DNA of 64,000 nt from Geminisphaera colitermitum TAV2 (GCF_000171235.2 NZ_ABEA03000174.1:43209-107208); one strand, 5' to 3'. Positions 17,588-26,415 are shown, numbered from the stretch's first letter. Numbers and translations are program-made. Notes: generated by a model not told the origin, from the letters alone.

Positions 17588-18280
17588 TCAGATTTTGGAT
17601 GCGGATACGTGGCCGTCGAAATAAACGCCGTTGCGGATGTTGCCGTGGACGGGTTCGGGCGGGCAGTCCCAGGAGGCGTCGGTGGTTTTTTTCTTGTCGC
17701 TGTCGCGCAGCATCAGGGTGCGCGAGCGGTCAGGGATTTGTTCGATGCGGAGCGCGGCGGTATTATCGTTTGAATTGCCGAAGGGTCGGGAGTTGGAGTT
17801 GCCGGTGATGAGGTTGGAAATGTTAACGGCATAGACGATCGAGTTGGTTTTAGCGGCGAGGTCAGGAAACTGGGTGACAAAGGAGGGACAGACAAAAGCA
17901 GGCATGAGCATGGAGGTGGCGTCGGCAGGGAGCGTGGTGCCGAGATAGGGGGCTATATGGGTGCCGAGCATGTTCCATTTGTTGATGTTGATCCAAGCTG
18001 CCTGGCCACCGGCGAGGCCGAGGTGATTGGAGTTGTCCTTGATGCCGCCGGGGAGGATGCCGCGGTGGTCGTCGGCAAAGAGGAGGGTGGCGTTGGCGAT
18101 TTGGCGGAGGTTGGAAACGCACTGGGCGCGGCGCGCGGTTTCGCGGACTTTGCCAATGGTGGGGAGGATGATGCCGGCAAGGATGCCAATGATGGCAATG
18201 ACGGTGAGCAATTCGATCAGGGTGAACGCGGAGGAGGCGCGGGATTGGTGTGCAGAGGTGTTGGACTGTGGCATGTTCAT
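17588..18280 (-). CDS. Pseudopilin with H-X9-DG C-terminal motif
   Basis: A 230-residue type II secretion-like pseudopilin. A short leader precedes AFTLIELLTVIAIIGILAGIILP, the prepilin peptidase site and hydrophobic helix. The C-terminus carries VHGNIRNGVYFDG, an exact H-X9-DG motif, as in the large pseudopilin family expanded in Verrucomicrobiota, Planctomycetota and Lentisphaerota. I chose the ATG at 18278-18280 because it gives a short basic leader; a frame open to 18346 would run through the operator region. It heads the cluster of PEP-CTERM and beta-helix genes. The operator at 18305 lies directly upstream. Confidence 0.87.
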   Translation of the reverse strand: MNMPQSNTSAHQSRASSAFTLIELLTVIAIIGILAGIILPTIGKVRETARRAQCVSNLRQIANATLLFADDHRGILPGGIKDNSNHLGLAGGQAAWININKWNMLGTHIAPYLGTTLPADATSMLMPAFVCPSFVTQFPDLAAKTNSIVYAVNISNLITGNSNSRPFGNSNDNTAALRIEQIPDRSRTLMLRDSDKKKTTDASWDCPPEPVHGNIRNGVYFDGHVSASKI

Positions 18281-18304
18281 GTCATGGGGGAGGGGAAAAA
18301 TGTT

Positions 18305-18346
18305 TGTAACGTTACGTAGCGTTAATCGCGTTACGAACGCTGTCAA
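18305..18346 (-). promoter_or_regulatory. LacI-type operator and promoter of the pseudopilin cluster
   Basis: Contains TGTAACGTTACG (18305-18316, core GTAACGTTAC is a perfect palindrome) plus further TTAACG/GTTACG half-sites. On the minus strand TTGACA (18341-18346) is a good -35 hexamer. The same 12-mer, as TGTAACGTTACA, lies upstream of the lacI-type gene (19437-19448), so one regulator probably binds both. Confidence 0.7.
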
Positions 18347-18382
18347 ATAAAATATTGCCGCGACATGGCGGGCGCGCGTGGA

Positions 18383-18395
18383 GGGGGGGGGGGGG
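18383..18395 (+). repeat. G13 homopolymer
   Basis: Thirteen consecutive G residues in the short gap between the lacI-type gene and the pseudopilin promoter. It is one of the long + strand G runs of this window. Confidence 0.9.
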
Positions 18396-18414
18396 AGGGG
18401 GCGGTGAAGATATT

Positions 18415-19395
18415 TCAGCGCGCCTTCACGGAGGAGGAGCGGGCGATGAATTCACCGGGCACGACGACGTGCAGGGCTTTGCCGAGGAGGTCCTGGGGGC
18501 GGAAAAGGAGGAGGTCGGCGGCGACTTTGCCCATCATGGTCCAGTCGGGAGAATAGCTGCTGAGTCCGAGTTCCCTGCCTTCGGTGGTGCCATCGAAACC
18601 GACGAGGCTGCAATCGCCGGGGAGGTCGAGGCCGCGTTCGAGGAGTTGCTGGCGGACGGCGACGGCCACGCCGTCGGTGGCACAGGCAATGGCGGTGAAT
18701 TTTCCGATGTCGCCAAGTTGGGCGCGAAAATCGTAACCGGGGTTGTAACGGAGCACGGGTTTGAGGCCGCTGGCCTGCATGGCGAGGATGTAGCCGTCGC
18801 CCCGTTCGCGGTAGAGTTCGGTGAGGTCACCTTCGTCGAGGCCGAGGTAGAGGATTTTTTTGTGGCCGAGCGAAATAAGGTGCGTAGTGGCTTCGCGCAT
18901 ACCGCGCAGGTTTTGCGCGACGATGCGGGGGAGGGGATTGTCGCGGATATAGCTGCTGACGGCGAGGGTGGGGACGTCTTTGAAGCGAGTGGCGACGTCG
19001 GGCGTGTAGCGTCCAAAGAGGAAGATGCCGCGGACGTTTTTTTTGCGGAGCAACATGGGGGTTTCGGCGGGGTGGGGGAGAAATTCGACGAGGGTTTCGG
19101 CGCCGTTGTGCTGGCATTCCTGCTGGATGGCGAGGTAGATGCGGCGGGGGGTTTCGGACTCGAAAAGGGGTGTCATGTCGGGGCCGTAGGCGACGAGTCC
19201 CATGCGGCGTGTGCGCGGTTCGGTGTCGGCGCTGGTGGGGGAGGGGGGGATGTCCTTGGAATAGCCGAGCTTTGTCGCCTCGTCGATGATGCGTTCGCGC
19301 GTGGCTGGCGAGAGGTCGGGATGGCCGCGGAGGGCGCGTGAAATGGTCATCACGGAGAGACCGAGGCGGCGGGCGATTTCTCGTTGGCTGATCAT
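18415..19395 (-). CDS. LacI-family transcriptional regulator
   Basis: A 326-residue repressor: N-terminal HTH ISQREIARRLGLSVMTISRALRGHPDLSPATRERI with the hinge LGYSKD, then a periplasmic-binding-protein-like effector domain (MGLVAYGPDM, FLFGRYTPDV, CSLVGFDGTTEGRELGLSS). The effector is probably a sugar, but which one cannot be read. It lies upstream of the pseudopilin-PEP-CTERM-beta-helix genes on the same strand. The palindrome TGTAACGTTACA occurs before both this gene and the pseudopilin, which suggests control of the cluster and of itself. Confidence 0.93.
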   Translation of the reverse strand: MISQREIARRLGLSVMTISRALRGHPDLSPATRERIIDEATKLGYSKDIPPSPTSADTEPRTRRMGLVAYGPDMTPLFESETPRRIYLAIQQECQHNGAETLVEFLPHPAETPMLLRKKNVRGIFLFGRYTPDVATRFKDVPTLAVSSYIRDNPLPRIVAQNLRGMREATTHLISLGHKKILYLGLDEGDLTELYRERGDGYILAMQASGLKPVLRYNPGYDFRAQLGDIGKFTAIACATDGVAVAVRQQLLERGLDLPGDCSLVGFDGTTEGRELGLSSYSPDWTMMGKVAADLLLFRPQDLLGKALHVVVPGEFIARSSSVKAR

Positions 19396-19436
19396 TGAGA
19401 GTGGGTTCGATGCGGATTGTTGTGCGTTAAATTGTG

Positions 19437-19448
19437 TGTAACGTTACA
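19437..19448. promoter_or_regulatory. LacI-type operator before the regulator gene
   Basis: TGTAACGTTACA is a perfect 12-bp palindrome, 41 bases upstream of the regulator start. It nearly matches 18305-18316. Autoregulation is the natural reading. Confidence 0.7.
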
Positions 19449-19549
19449 AAGGCATCGTTAATGATGTTCTGTCGAGAGGAAATATCTGAAATCCCAATGA
19501 GGAAGGTCGGACGGAAGCGGGATGGGACCTGAGTTGACGTGTTTCAGGC

Positions 19550-20203
19550 TCAAGCCCTGACGGTGCGGATGGGGCGGCGAGCGGGGTGGATGTGGCGGCA
19601 GATTTCACACACGGTGCCGTCGCAGCCGCGGGCGGTGCAGTGTTCGCGTCCGTAATAAATGATGCGCAAGTGGAGGGCGTTCCACTCGGTCTCGGGAAAG
19701 GCGGCCTTGAGGTCGCGCTCGGTCTGCTGCACCGAGGCGCCAAGCGGCGTCAGCGACCAGCGTTGCGCGAGGCGGTGGATGTGCGTGTCCACCGGGAAGG
19801 CGGGGTATCCAAATGCCTGTGACATGACAACCGAGGCGGTCTTGTGGCCGACGCCGGGCAGTTCTTCGAGTTCCTCAAAGGTGCGCGGCACTTGTCCGTG
19901 GTGTTTTTCGAGCAGGAGGTGCGAGAGGTCGCGGATGGCCTGCGCCTTGCGGGGAGCGAGGCCGCAGGGGCGGACAATGGCGTCGATCTGCGCGACGGTG
20001 AGGCGCGCCATGTCGCGCGGGTTGTCGGCAAGGGCGAAGAGGGCGGGCGTGGTGAGGTTGACGCGCTTGTCGGTGCATTGCGCGGAGAGGAGCACGGCGA
20101 TGAGCAGCGTGTAGGGATCGCGGTGTTCGAGGGGGATGGGGGGAGTGGGATAAAGCGCGGCGAGGCGACGGGAGACGTAGGCGGCGATTTCGGTGCGGGT
20201 CAT
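19550..20203 (-). CDS. nth: Endonuclease III (DNA glycosylase/AP lyase)
   Basis: Removes oxidised pyrimidines and cuts abasic sites in base excision repair. The 217-residue protein has the helix-hairpin-helix LPGVGHKTA (115-123) with catalytic Lys121, and the catalytic Asp139 in FPVDTHIHRLAQRW. Cysteines near the C-terminus (HCTARGCDGTVCEIC) would bind the [4Fe-4S] cluster, with a spacing different from the E. coli enzyme. It begins 26 bases after the response regulator stop on the same strand and may be co-transcribed with it. Confidence 0.95.
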   Translation of the reverse strand: MTRTEIAAYVSRRLAALYPTPPIPLEHRDPYTLLIAVLLSAQCTDKRVNLTTPALFALADNPRDMARLTVAQIDAIVRPCGLAPRKAQAIRDLSHLLLEKHHGQVPRTFEELEELPGVGHKTASVVMSQAFGYPAFPVDTHIHRLAQRWSLTPLGASVQQTERDLKAAFPETEWNALHLRIIYYGREHCTARGCDGTVCEICRHIHPARRPIRTVRA

Positions 20204-20229
20204 GACGTGCGCGAATGGCCCGGGAGAGG

Positions 20230-20883
20230 CTAGAGGGTTTTGCGGGGTTCGATGAGGCCGATCTCGACGGCGTAGCGGGTGAGGCTGGCGACGTCGTGCA
20301 GGTTGAGTTTGCGCATGAGGTTGGTGCGGTGGTTGTCCACGGTCTTGGCGCTGATATCGAGCTTGGTGGCGATGTCCTTGGTGGTGTAGCTCTCGGCGAC
20401 GAGTTGCAGGATTTCGCGTTCGCGGTCGGTGAGGGAATCGACGCCGGCGGGGGCGCGGGAGCCGGAGTTGGCGACGACCATGCGGAGCATGGCGGCGATG
20501 GCGGGGCCGAAGTAGGTGCCGCCGTTGGCCACGGTTTCGAGGCCGCGCTTGAACTCCATCAGGCCGGCTGTCTTTTCGACAAAGCCGTGGGCGCCCGCCT
20601 CGAGCATTTCGCGGACGAGGGTGGGGTTCTCGTGTCCTGAAAAAACCAGGACACGCACGTTGGGCAGTTGTTTTTCGATGCGGCGGAGCACATCGACCCC
20701 GTTGAGTCCGGGGAGCTTGGCATCGAGGACGATGACATCGGGTTTTTGTTCCAGACAGAGCGCGCAGGCGCTTTGTCCGTCACCGCACTCTCCCACGAGT
20801 TGGTAGTTGGGATCGGAACGGAGAATTTCGGCCAGCATTTCGCGGATTGCAGTCTGGTCCTCTATTATGATGAGTCGTTTCAT
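20230..20883 (-). CDS. NarL/FixJ-type response regulator
   Basis: A 217-residue two-component output protein. The receiver domain has acidic residues E8/D9, phospho-acceptor Asp54 (VIVLDAKLPG), and Lys104 (FVEKTAG). The LuxR-type HTH starts at about 148 (SLTDREREILQLVAESYTTK, DISAKTVDNHRTNLMRKL). It is a DNA-binding transcription factor activated by a histidine kinase that is not in the window. It is divergent from the S24/S26-like lipoprotein gene, 57 bases away. Confidence 0.93.
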   Translation of the reverse strand: MKRLIIIEDQTAIREMLAEILRSDPNYQLVGECGDGQSACALCLEQKPDVIVLDAKLPGLNGVDVLRRIEKQLPNVRVLVFSGHENPTLVREMLEAGAHGFVEKTAGLMEFKRGLETVANGGTYFGPAIAAMLRMVVANSGSRAPAGVDSLTDREREILQLVAESYTTKDIATKLDISAKTVDNHRTNLMRKLNLHDVASLTRYAVEIGLIEPRKTL

Positions 20884-20940
20884 GAACAGGGCGCGGGTTT
20901 AAGAAGATTCCTGCGTTTCGCTTTTCGAGCATATTTCGCA

Positions 20941-21468
20941 ATGATGGTCATAAAATCAGATAAGAGGCTCCGTGTTGATGGACGTTTGCGATACACGACG
21001 TGTTTGCAGGCGGCGGGGTTGGTCGTGGGCTTGGCGGTGGGGTTGGGCGGCTGCGCATCAGAGCCGTCCGGCCCGGCGGCGGGAGTGGCGTCGGTGGCGG
21101 GAGAGTGGAGCGGCGCGCCTTCGGTGGACGTGAGTCGCTGGCAGGCGTGGCGGGACGCCGAGAAGGTGGCGGCGGCGGGGCCCGACCGGTTTGCGGTGAT
21201 CGGCTCGGGGGATTCGATGCAACCGGTTTACGGTGATCGCACGGTGCTGGTGCTGCAACGGGTGGACTACGCGACGTTGCAACCGGGCATGCAGGTGGCC
21301 TATCGCAACCGGGCCGGGCGAATGGTGGTGCACAGGCTGCTGAAGGCGGTGCAGGGCGGCTGGCAGGCGATGGGTCTCAACAATACGGTGCCGGATGCGG
21401 AATTGGTGACCGAGGTCAACTTGATCGGCATCGTGTACGCATCGTTCGCCAACGACTCGGTCAAGTAA
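20941..21468 (+). CDS. S24/S26 peptidase-like lipoprotein
   Basis: A 175-residue lipoprotein (lipobox LGGC, Cys38). The mature part resembles the LexA/signal-peptidase fold: FAVIGSGDSMQPVYGDR places the nucleophile Ser92, and GRMVVHRLLK gives His131. A Ser-His pair is known from the SipW/Sec11-type signal peptidases, where His replaces the usual Lys. The protein is anchored by its lipid and has no second membrane segment, so its substrate is unclear. The start ATG-ATG at 20941 was preferred because an upstream extension overlaps the response regulator. Confidence 0.75.
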   Translation: MMVIKSDKRLRVDGRLRYTTCLQAAGLVVGLAVGLGGCASEPSGPAAGVASVAGEWSGAPSVDVSRWQAWRDAEKVAAAGPDRFAVIGSGDSMQPVYGDRTVLVLQRVDYATLQPGMQVAYRNRAGRMVVHRLLKAVQGGWQAMGLNNTVPDAELVTEVNLIGIVYASFANDSVK

Positions 21469-21486
21469 GGGTCATTTCAGTTGAGA

Positions 21487-21650
21487 TGTAGCCGTCGTCT
21501 TAACGGTAGGGAGGCCTCTCGTAACTGTTTAGCGAGGGGGGGGGGGGCAGGCGGAAAAGGTTGGATTTGGCGCGGTAGCGACTGGGACCGCGGCATCCTG
21601 CCGGCATCGTGCTGATGGCAAAGTGGCGCGGGCGTCCCGCCCGCATCCAT
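21487..21650 (+). repeat. Composite intergenic repeat, copy A
   Basis: Starts TGTAGCCGTCGTCTTAACGG and ends in the REP palindrome GCGGGCGTCCCGCCCGC. The same order of blocks recurs at 45314-45500, and the first block recurs inverted at 63214-63243. A 12-G run lies inside (21536-21547). Non-coding. Confidence 0.75.
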
Positions 21651-21707
21651 CAGAGGGAAAGAGAGGGGGAAGCGATCAGGTTGCCGGTTGACGCGGCAAC
21701 ACGATAA

Positions 21708-22997
21708 ATGAGAAATCGCAAATCCGCCTTCACCGTCAAACCGTTCACGAATCGCAACGGAGCCATGTCATGGAGAGTCAGCGGCTGGCTGCACGGCCTG
21801 CGCATCCGCAGAAACTTCAAGGACAAACAAGCCGCCTTTGTCGAACGCGGCGCGCTCGACCTGAAACTGATGCAGACGCAAGCCAGCCTGCATTCCGTCG
21901 TGACCAGCCTCACCGAAGAACAGGTTCGCCTCGCCGAGGTGCTCTTCCATCGTTTCGAAGACAAGCCGCACCCGTTGGCATTTTATGCCGACTACGGACT
22001 GAGCCACTACAAGGAACCGCGCTCGCACATCCTGCTGGCCGACGCGGTCGAAACCTACCTTGAGGCACGCCGCGCCGAGCAGAAAAAGAACCTCATCAGC
22101 CAGCGGCAACTCGACTCGATCGAAGGCGAGATGGACGCGTTACTGGAGCATTTTTGTTCCGGCCCCGAACCAAAACACCTGCACGAACTGACCCGGCAGG
22201 AACTGGAGACCTACCTGAACCGGGGCGAGGTGGCGCTGAAAACCTTCAACAACCGCCGCGCCCTCGTGCATACCCTCTTCGAGTTCGCCTGCCACCGCGG
22301 GGAATGGCTGAAAGCCGAAGACAACCCGATGGAAAAAATCCAGCCGCACGACATCGAACATTGCCGGGGATCGGCGCCGACGATCACCGCGCAAAAAGCG
22401 GCGGAACTGATGGCACACGTCGAACAGATCGACGGCGGCGCGCTCGTGCCCTATTACGCGCTGTGCCTGTTCGCCGGCATCCGCCCGAGCGTGCCGGATG
22501 GCGAAATCGCCCGCCTGACCGCTTCTGACGTGCGCACCGACACCGGCACCATCATCATTGAACCGTGGGTGTCCAAGGTGAACATGCGCCGCCCCGTCAC
22601 CATCCAACAAAATCTGACCGCATGGCTCGACGCCTACCCGCTGGAAAAATTCCCGATCATTCCCGAGTCCCTGAAAACGCAGCGGGCGAAGATCGCTCAA
22701 AAATTCGACATCGGACACGACGTGATGCGCCACACATTCATTTCGATGCACGTCGGGAAATTCCGCTCCATCGGAGACGCCGCTTTGCAGGCGGGTAACT
22801 CGGAACGCATCATCCGCCGCCACTATCTGGACGTCAAAAGCCCGCAGGAAGCCGAAGCGTTCTTTGCCATCCTGCCCAAACTTCGCCCCGCCCACGCCGC
22901 CGCCACAGAACCGAAACCTGCCATCGTGCAGGACATGCCGTCCCCGCTGCCGCCGCCTGCGCAGGCCGATGAAGCCGCCCTGCCCGCCGCCGCCTGA
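21708..22997 (+). CDS. Tyrosine recombinase / phage-type integrase
   Basis: A 429-residue site-specific recombinase. After a SAM-like DNA-binding part, the catalytic domain shows the first Arg in FAGIRPSVPDGEIARL (about 259), a Lys in the beta-hairpin VSKVNMRR (about 288), HDVMRHTF (about 336, HxxR) and the nucleophile Tyr in RRHYLDV (about 372). It would integrate or excise a DNA circle, but I found no attachment-site repeats or flanking tRNA. The C-terminal 40 residues are a Pro/Ala tail. A small HTH protein and an Rpn-like nuclease follow, so it probably heads a small mobile module. Confidence 0.9.
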   Translation: MRNRKSAFTVKPFTNRNGAMSWRVSGWLHGLRIRRNFKDKQAAFVERGALDLKLMQTQASLHSVVTSLTEEQVRLAEVLFHRFEDKPHPLAFYADYGLSHYKEPRSHILLADAVETYLEARRAEQKKNLISQRQLDSIEGEMDALLEHFCSGPEPKHLHELTRQELETYLNRGEVALKTFNNRRALVHTLFEFACHRGEWLKAEDNPMEKIQPHDIEHCRGSAPTITAQKAAELMAHVEQIDGGALVPYYALCLFAGIRPSVPDGEIARLTASDVRTDTGTIIIEPWVSKVNMRRPVTIQQNLTAWLDAYPLEKFPIIPESLKTQRAKIAQKFDIGHDVMRHTFISMHVGKFRSIGDAALQAGNSERIIRRHYLDVKSPQEAEAFFAILPKLRPAHAAATEPKPAIVQDMPSPLPPPAQADEAALPAAA

Positions 22998-23096
22998 GCC
23001 CCTGCCACGCTCCGGCACCGGCGGACGGCACACCGCGCCTGCCCCGGTCCGTCGTCCCTGACAAGCCGCCGGGTTGACGCGCAACATGAGCTTGTA

Positions 23097-23375
23097 ATGC
23101 CCACCGACAAAACAACACCTCCCGACACCGCAACGCACCTGCCTGCCTCTGCCAGCAACGCCACCCGTCCGCCAGCCAGCCCGTTGACGGACATCCACGG
23201 CTTGCGCTTCGGCGGCATCTTTCCCGTCGGACGCGAACCCTCCATTCGCACCCTGCGCCAATGGACAAAACTCCGCCTCATTCCCTCTCACAAGGTCGGC
23301 CATTTTGTCTATTACGACCTTCACGACGTCGCCTCCCACATCCGCTCAAAACTCAAAATCCCCGCTCGCACCTGA
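23097..23375 (+). CDS. Small excisionase-like HTH protein
   Basis: A 92-residue protein. After a Pro/Thr-rich start it reads SIRTLRQWTKLRLIPSHKVG then HFVYYDLHDVASHIRSKL, the pattern of a MerR/excisionase-type winged helix (helix, turn with a Pro, beta wing, helix). Located 99 bases behind the integrase on the same strand, it could direct excision or repress the integrase. Its small size and lack of other domains fit Xis-like factors. Confidence 0.65.
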   Translation: MPTDKTTPPDTATHLPASASNATRPPASPLTDIHGLRFGGIFPVGREPSIRTLRQWTKLRLIPSHKVGHFVYYDLHDVASHIRSKLKIPART

Positions 23376-23988
23376 CGCCGCCCCGGCCCCGACACGCTCC
23401 TGGACGCCGCCGCCCCCCCTCCCGAGTGCTGCGCCACTTGGCGATATTTGTCACACACCGTGATTATTTTGATGCCACACAGGCTATCCCGACACCACGA
23501 ACCCGACCCGCCATCCCCCGTTTTTTACGCCGGGCGCACCTGCGCCTTCCTATCCCATCCGGCACGCGCCGCCATCCGGCACGCCGTGCTACTTGGCGGT
23601 TTGCGACACATGTGTCGTTTTTAGGCCGAGTCACGATGACGGCACCAGCCCGCACCTCGCGGCCGCACTTGCGGGCTTGCCAGAGGTCATTTCTGTCATG
23701 GATATTTCATTACACCCGTATTCGGCAAAAACGACACCCGTTCCGCACCATGCGGTGGATTGGATTTTTTCAAAAAGCGGCCCCGCGACCTAACGATTTC
23801 GGATACCTTCCCGAAAAAAATTCCTTACGAAGGATAAATTTCATTCTGTTGCTTGCACCCAGGTTCATCGCGGTTCAACGCCACGCGGCACCTGCCGGAC
23901 CTGCGACCGCGCACCGGCAGGCGCGACGTGCAACAAAGTTTTGCCTGTTCGGCACAAACACTCTGATTTCCGATTCCTCGCCAAACGC
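23376..23988. other. Gap of about 610 bp in the integrase module
   Basis: I see no supported gene. The only clear structure is the palindrome CGACACATGTGTCG (23604-23617), followed by five T, which could be a weak terminator or an operator. The short open frames have biased, gene-unlike composition. Confidence 0.5.
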
Positions 23989-25086
23989 ATGACCTCTCCC
24001 GACAAACCCTCGCCTGCCCCGGACACCCCGCCAGCCCCGCACCCGGCACCTGCCGGGCCGACACCCGCCACGAAGGCGGCGGGCAACGGCGATCACGACC
24101 GCATTTTCCGGCACGCATTTTCCCTGCCTGCAGTGGCGCGGCAGTTTTTGAGAACATGGCTTCCGCCCGAACTGGTTGCGCAAGCCGACTGGCACACGCT
24201 CACCGTCACCCGGATTTCCGGCATCAGCGACACCTTGGGAGAACGCCGCGAAGACGTCGTTTATCGCATCAATGTCAATGGCCGCAACGTGCATTTTTAC
24301 GTCCTGATGGAGCACCAGACCAAAACCGAAAAGCACATGGCCCGGCGCATTATGGAGGAAACCTTCCTCATCTGGCGACAGGACGAGCACGACCGCGCCG
24401 AGGCCGCGAAAAAGGAAGCACCGGGCAAGGCCGACAGACAAAGCCGCCGCCGCGAAACGGACAAATTTCCGCTGGTGATTTCGATGGTGCTGCATCCCGG
24501 CCCGCGCAAATGGGGCAAAATCTGGCGGCTGGCGGACCTGATCGACGTGCCCCCGCGCATGGAAAAATGGGCGCGCACCTTCATGCCCGACTGCGGTTTT
24601 ATCGTTGTGGAACTGGCCGGTCTCCCCCTCGAAAAACTCGCCGACGGCCACCTCGCCCGTGCCATTCTCGGCGCACTCCAGGGCAATCGCCTTGGCCTGA
24701 TCGACATCCGCAAAATCAAGCGCCTGCTCGATGAAATGTTTTCCGACCCCGACCGCGCCTCCGTCGGAGCGGTGGTCAAGCAACTCTGGCACTACCTGAT
24801 TTCCTCTTCGGACTTGAAAGAGGAGCAAACCAAGGACATCGTTATAGCTCACATCCCGGAAGAATACAGGAGCAACATCATGAACACCGTCGAACGACTC
24901 AAACAGGCTGGGGCGTTGAAAGCCCAACACAACGCCGTGATCGAAGCCCTTGAGGTGCGTTTTGATCGTGTGCCGGAAGGCTTGCGCGAAGCCATTCAGG
25001 GCATCAATGACCCTGAACGCCTCCGCAACCTGCATCGTGCCGCCATCCGCTGTGCCTCCATTGAGGAGTTTTCACACCACATTTAA
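23989..25086 (+). CDS. Rpn/YhgA-like PD-(D/E)XK nuclease (transposase_31)
   Basis: A 365-residue protein. After a Pro-rich start it reads DRIFRHAFSLPAVARQFLRTWLP, then REDVVYRINV, NVHFYVLMEHQTKTEKHMARRI and further blocks typical of the Rpn recombination-promoting nuclease family (E. coli YhgA-like). The Asp and E-x-Q of the nuclease core are in place (YVLMEHQ). Members nick or cut DNA and stimulate RecA-independent recombination. It is the last gene of the integrase module, with a terminator at 25119. The start ATG at 23989 was preferred over an upstream extension of mixed composition. Confidence 0.85.
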   Translation: MTSPDKPSPAPDTPPAPHPAPAGPTPATKAAGNGDHDRIFRHAFSLPAVARQFLRTWLPPELVAQADWHTLTVTRISGISDTLGERREDVVYRINVNGRNVHFYVLMEHQTKTEKHMARRIMEETFLIWRQDEHDRAEAAKKEAPGKADRQSRRRETDKFPLVISMVLHPGPRKWGKIWRLADLIDVPPRMEKWARTFMPDCGFIVVELAGLPLEKLADGHLARAILGALQGNRLGLIDIRKIKRLLDEMFSDPDRASVGAVVKQLWHYLISSSDLKEEQTKDIVIAHIPEEYRSNIMNTVERLKQAGALKAQHNAVIEALEVRFDRVPEGLREAIQGINDPERLRNLHRAAIRCASIEEFSHHI

Positions 25087-25118
25087 GGCGACCACCTCTG
25101 CCTCTGGACTTCTCCCCT

Positions 25119-25148
25119 CCCGCCCGGCCCTTGCGGCGGGCTTTTGTT
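25119..25148 (+). terminator. Intrinsic terminator of the nuclease gene
   Basis: The stem CCCGCC (25119-25124) pairs with GGCGGG (25135-25140), followed by a T-rich stretch (25142-25148), 32 bases past the stop. Confidence 0.7.
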
Positions 25149-25202
25149 TGGTAGTCTGCCTCCTTGCCTTCAACATGCCGCGCACCCGAGTTGTCATTCT
25201 TT

Positions 25203-26282
25203 TCATGTAGACCTCACTTGAGGGCTGTGAGGGCAGACGTGGCTAGCAACAGAAGGCGCGGACATCGGTTCGCCGGTGGCCGCCGGCAGCGTTCGCAATG
25301 TCGTCCCCTCGTGCCAGTGGTTGGGAATGTTCAGGATTCGCGGCTTTTCCGGCAGGCCGATTTTGCCCCGCTCAAGTGCTGATACCAGCAGGTCCACCGC
25401 CGCGCGTCCCATGTCCGCATGGTCGGGGCGCAAGCCGCTCCACTCGTCGTTTCCCGTCGCATCCATGCGGCACACGCCGATGTCCTCCGGCGGATTGCAG
25501 CCGACTGCGCGAATCTGCTCGCACATGAACGGACCGTTGATGACAACCGCGTCGGGCTTATGCCGTTTGAGCCAGCGGAGCAAATCGCTTTTCTCTCTGC
25601 TCTCCAACTCGGGCAGCAGCGTTGTGGTTTCGCGGTTGAGGTGATGCCAAGTCAGATACGCGGAGAGAGGGGCATGATGGTGAATCCTGTCGGTTTCCCT
25701 TGTCACGGCCAATCCGATACGTCGGTAGCCGCGCTTGCGCAACTGCTCGAACATCATGATGTAGTCATCCGGGATGTCCCGCGTCACTCGCGTCAGGATC
25801 GAGGGCGACATGAACTGGTCGAACTCGATGGCGGCAAACTTGTCCCACTCGAATTCGAACGTCGTCGTCGTGCCCCGCAGATCGGGCGTGAGGATAAGGC
25901 CGCGCACACCCCGGGCGTGGAGCTGGCGTGATTGCGCGCGCTGCCCTTTTGCCGTCACGTCGTAGTTGCGCACTTCGAACCCGTAGCCAAGTTCCGCCGT
26001 GCGTGCTTTCGCGCCTTCGGCAAGTTCCCGCAACCATTGTTGCGCGGGCAGGATGCTGGCGAGCAACACGATCGTTTCGCGATAGACGGGCTTGTCCCTG
26101 CGGCGGGCGAAAGTCAGCGCGTAGGACATCTGCGGGTCGCGCACGTAGCCGAGCTTTTCCGCCACCTCGCGCACGCGTTTTCGTGTTTCCGGCGGGATTC
26201 CCGCCATGTCGCGCAAGGCGTAGGAAACGGTCATCGTCGACACTCCGGCGGCTCTGGCGACATCGCGGATGCTTGTTCTCAC
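25203..26282 (-). CDS. LacI-family regulator of the glycoside hydrolase operon
   Basis: A 359-residue repressor. The HTH is SIRDVARAAGVSTMTVSYALRDMAGIPPETRKRV with the hinge KLGYVRDP. The effector domain follows (ARGVRGLILTPDLRG, RKRGYRRIGLAVTRETD, PEDIGVCRMDATGNDEWSGLRPDHADMGRAAVDLL). The LRPDHADMGRAAVDLL block is typical of the Opitutaceae LacI expansion. It is divergent from the seven-gene hydrolase run, sharing the gap 26283-26415. It most likely senses an oligosaccharide from that pathway. Confidence 0.93.
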   Translation of the reverse strand: MRTSIRDVARAAGVSTMTVSYALRDMAGIPPETRKRVREVAEKLGYVRDPQMSYALTFARRRDKPVYRETIVLLASILPAQQWLRELAEGAKARTAELGYGFEVRNYDVTAKGQRAQSRQLHARGVRGLILTPDLRGTTTTFEFEWDKFAAIEFDQFMSPSILTRVTRDIPDDYIMMFEQLRKRGYRRIGLAVTRETDRIHHHAPLSAYLTWHHLNRETTTLLPELESREKSDLLRWLKRHKPDAVVINGPFMCEQIRAVGCNPPEDIGVCRMDATGNDEWSGLRPDHADMGRAAVDLLVSALERGKIGLPEKPRILNIPNHWHEGTTLRTLPAATGEPMSAPSVASHVCPHSPQVRST

Positions 26283-26298
26283 TTTACTGTTTGGTAAG
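26283..26298. promoter_or_regulatory. Candidate LacI operator in the divergent gap
   Basis: CTTTACTGTTTGGTAAG contains inverted halves TTAC (26284-26287) and GTAA (26294-26297) around six bases. It lies right next to the regulator start and would also affect the operon on the other side. Weaker than the TGTAACGTTACA sites. Confidence 0.4.
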
Positions 26299-26415
26299 AC
26301 AGGTTTCGTCCCCGCCGCAACCGCTTTTTAGTTTCTTTCTCATGCTCTCATCTTGTCCCGGACACCTCCCCCCGTCTTTCGCATTCCTCCATCAAACCTC
26401 CCACAACATATCATC

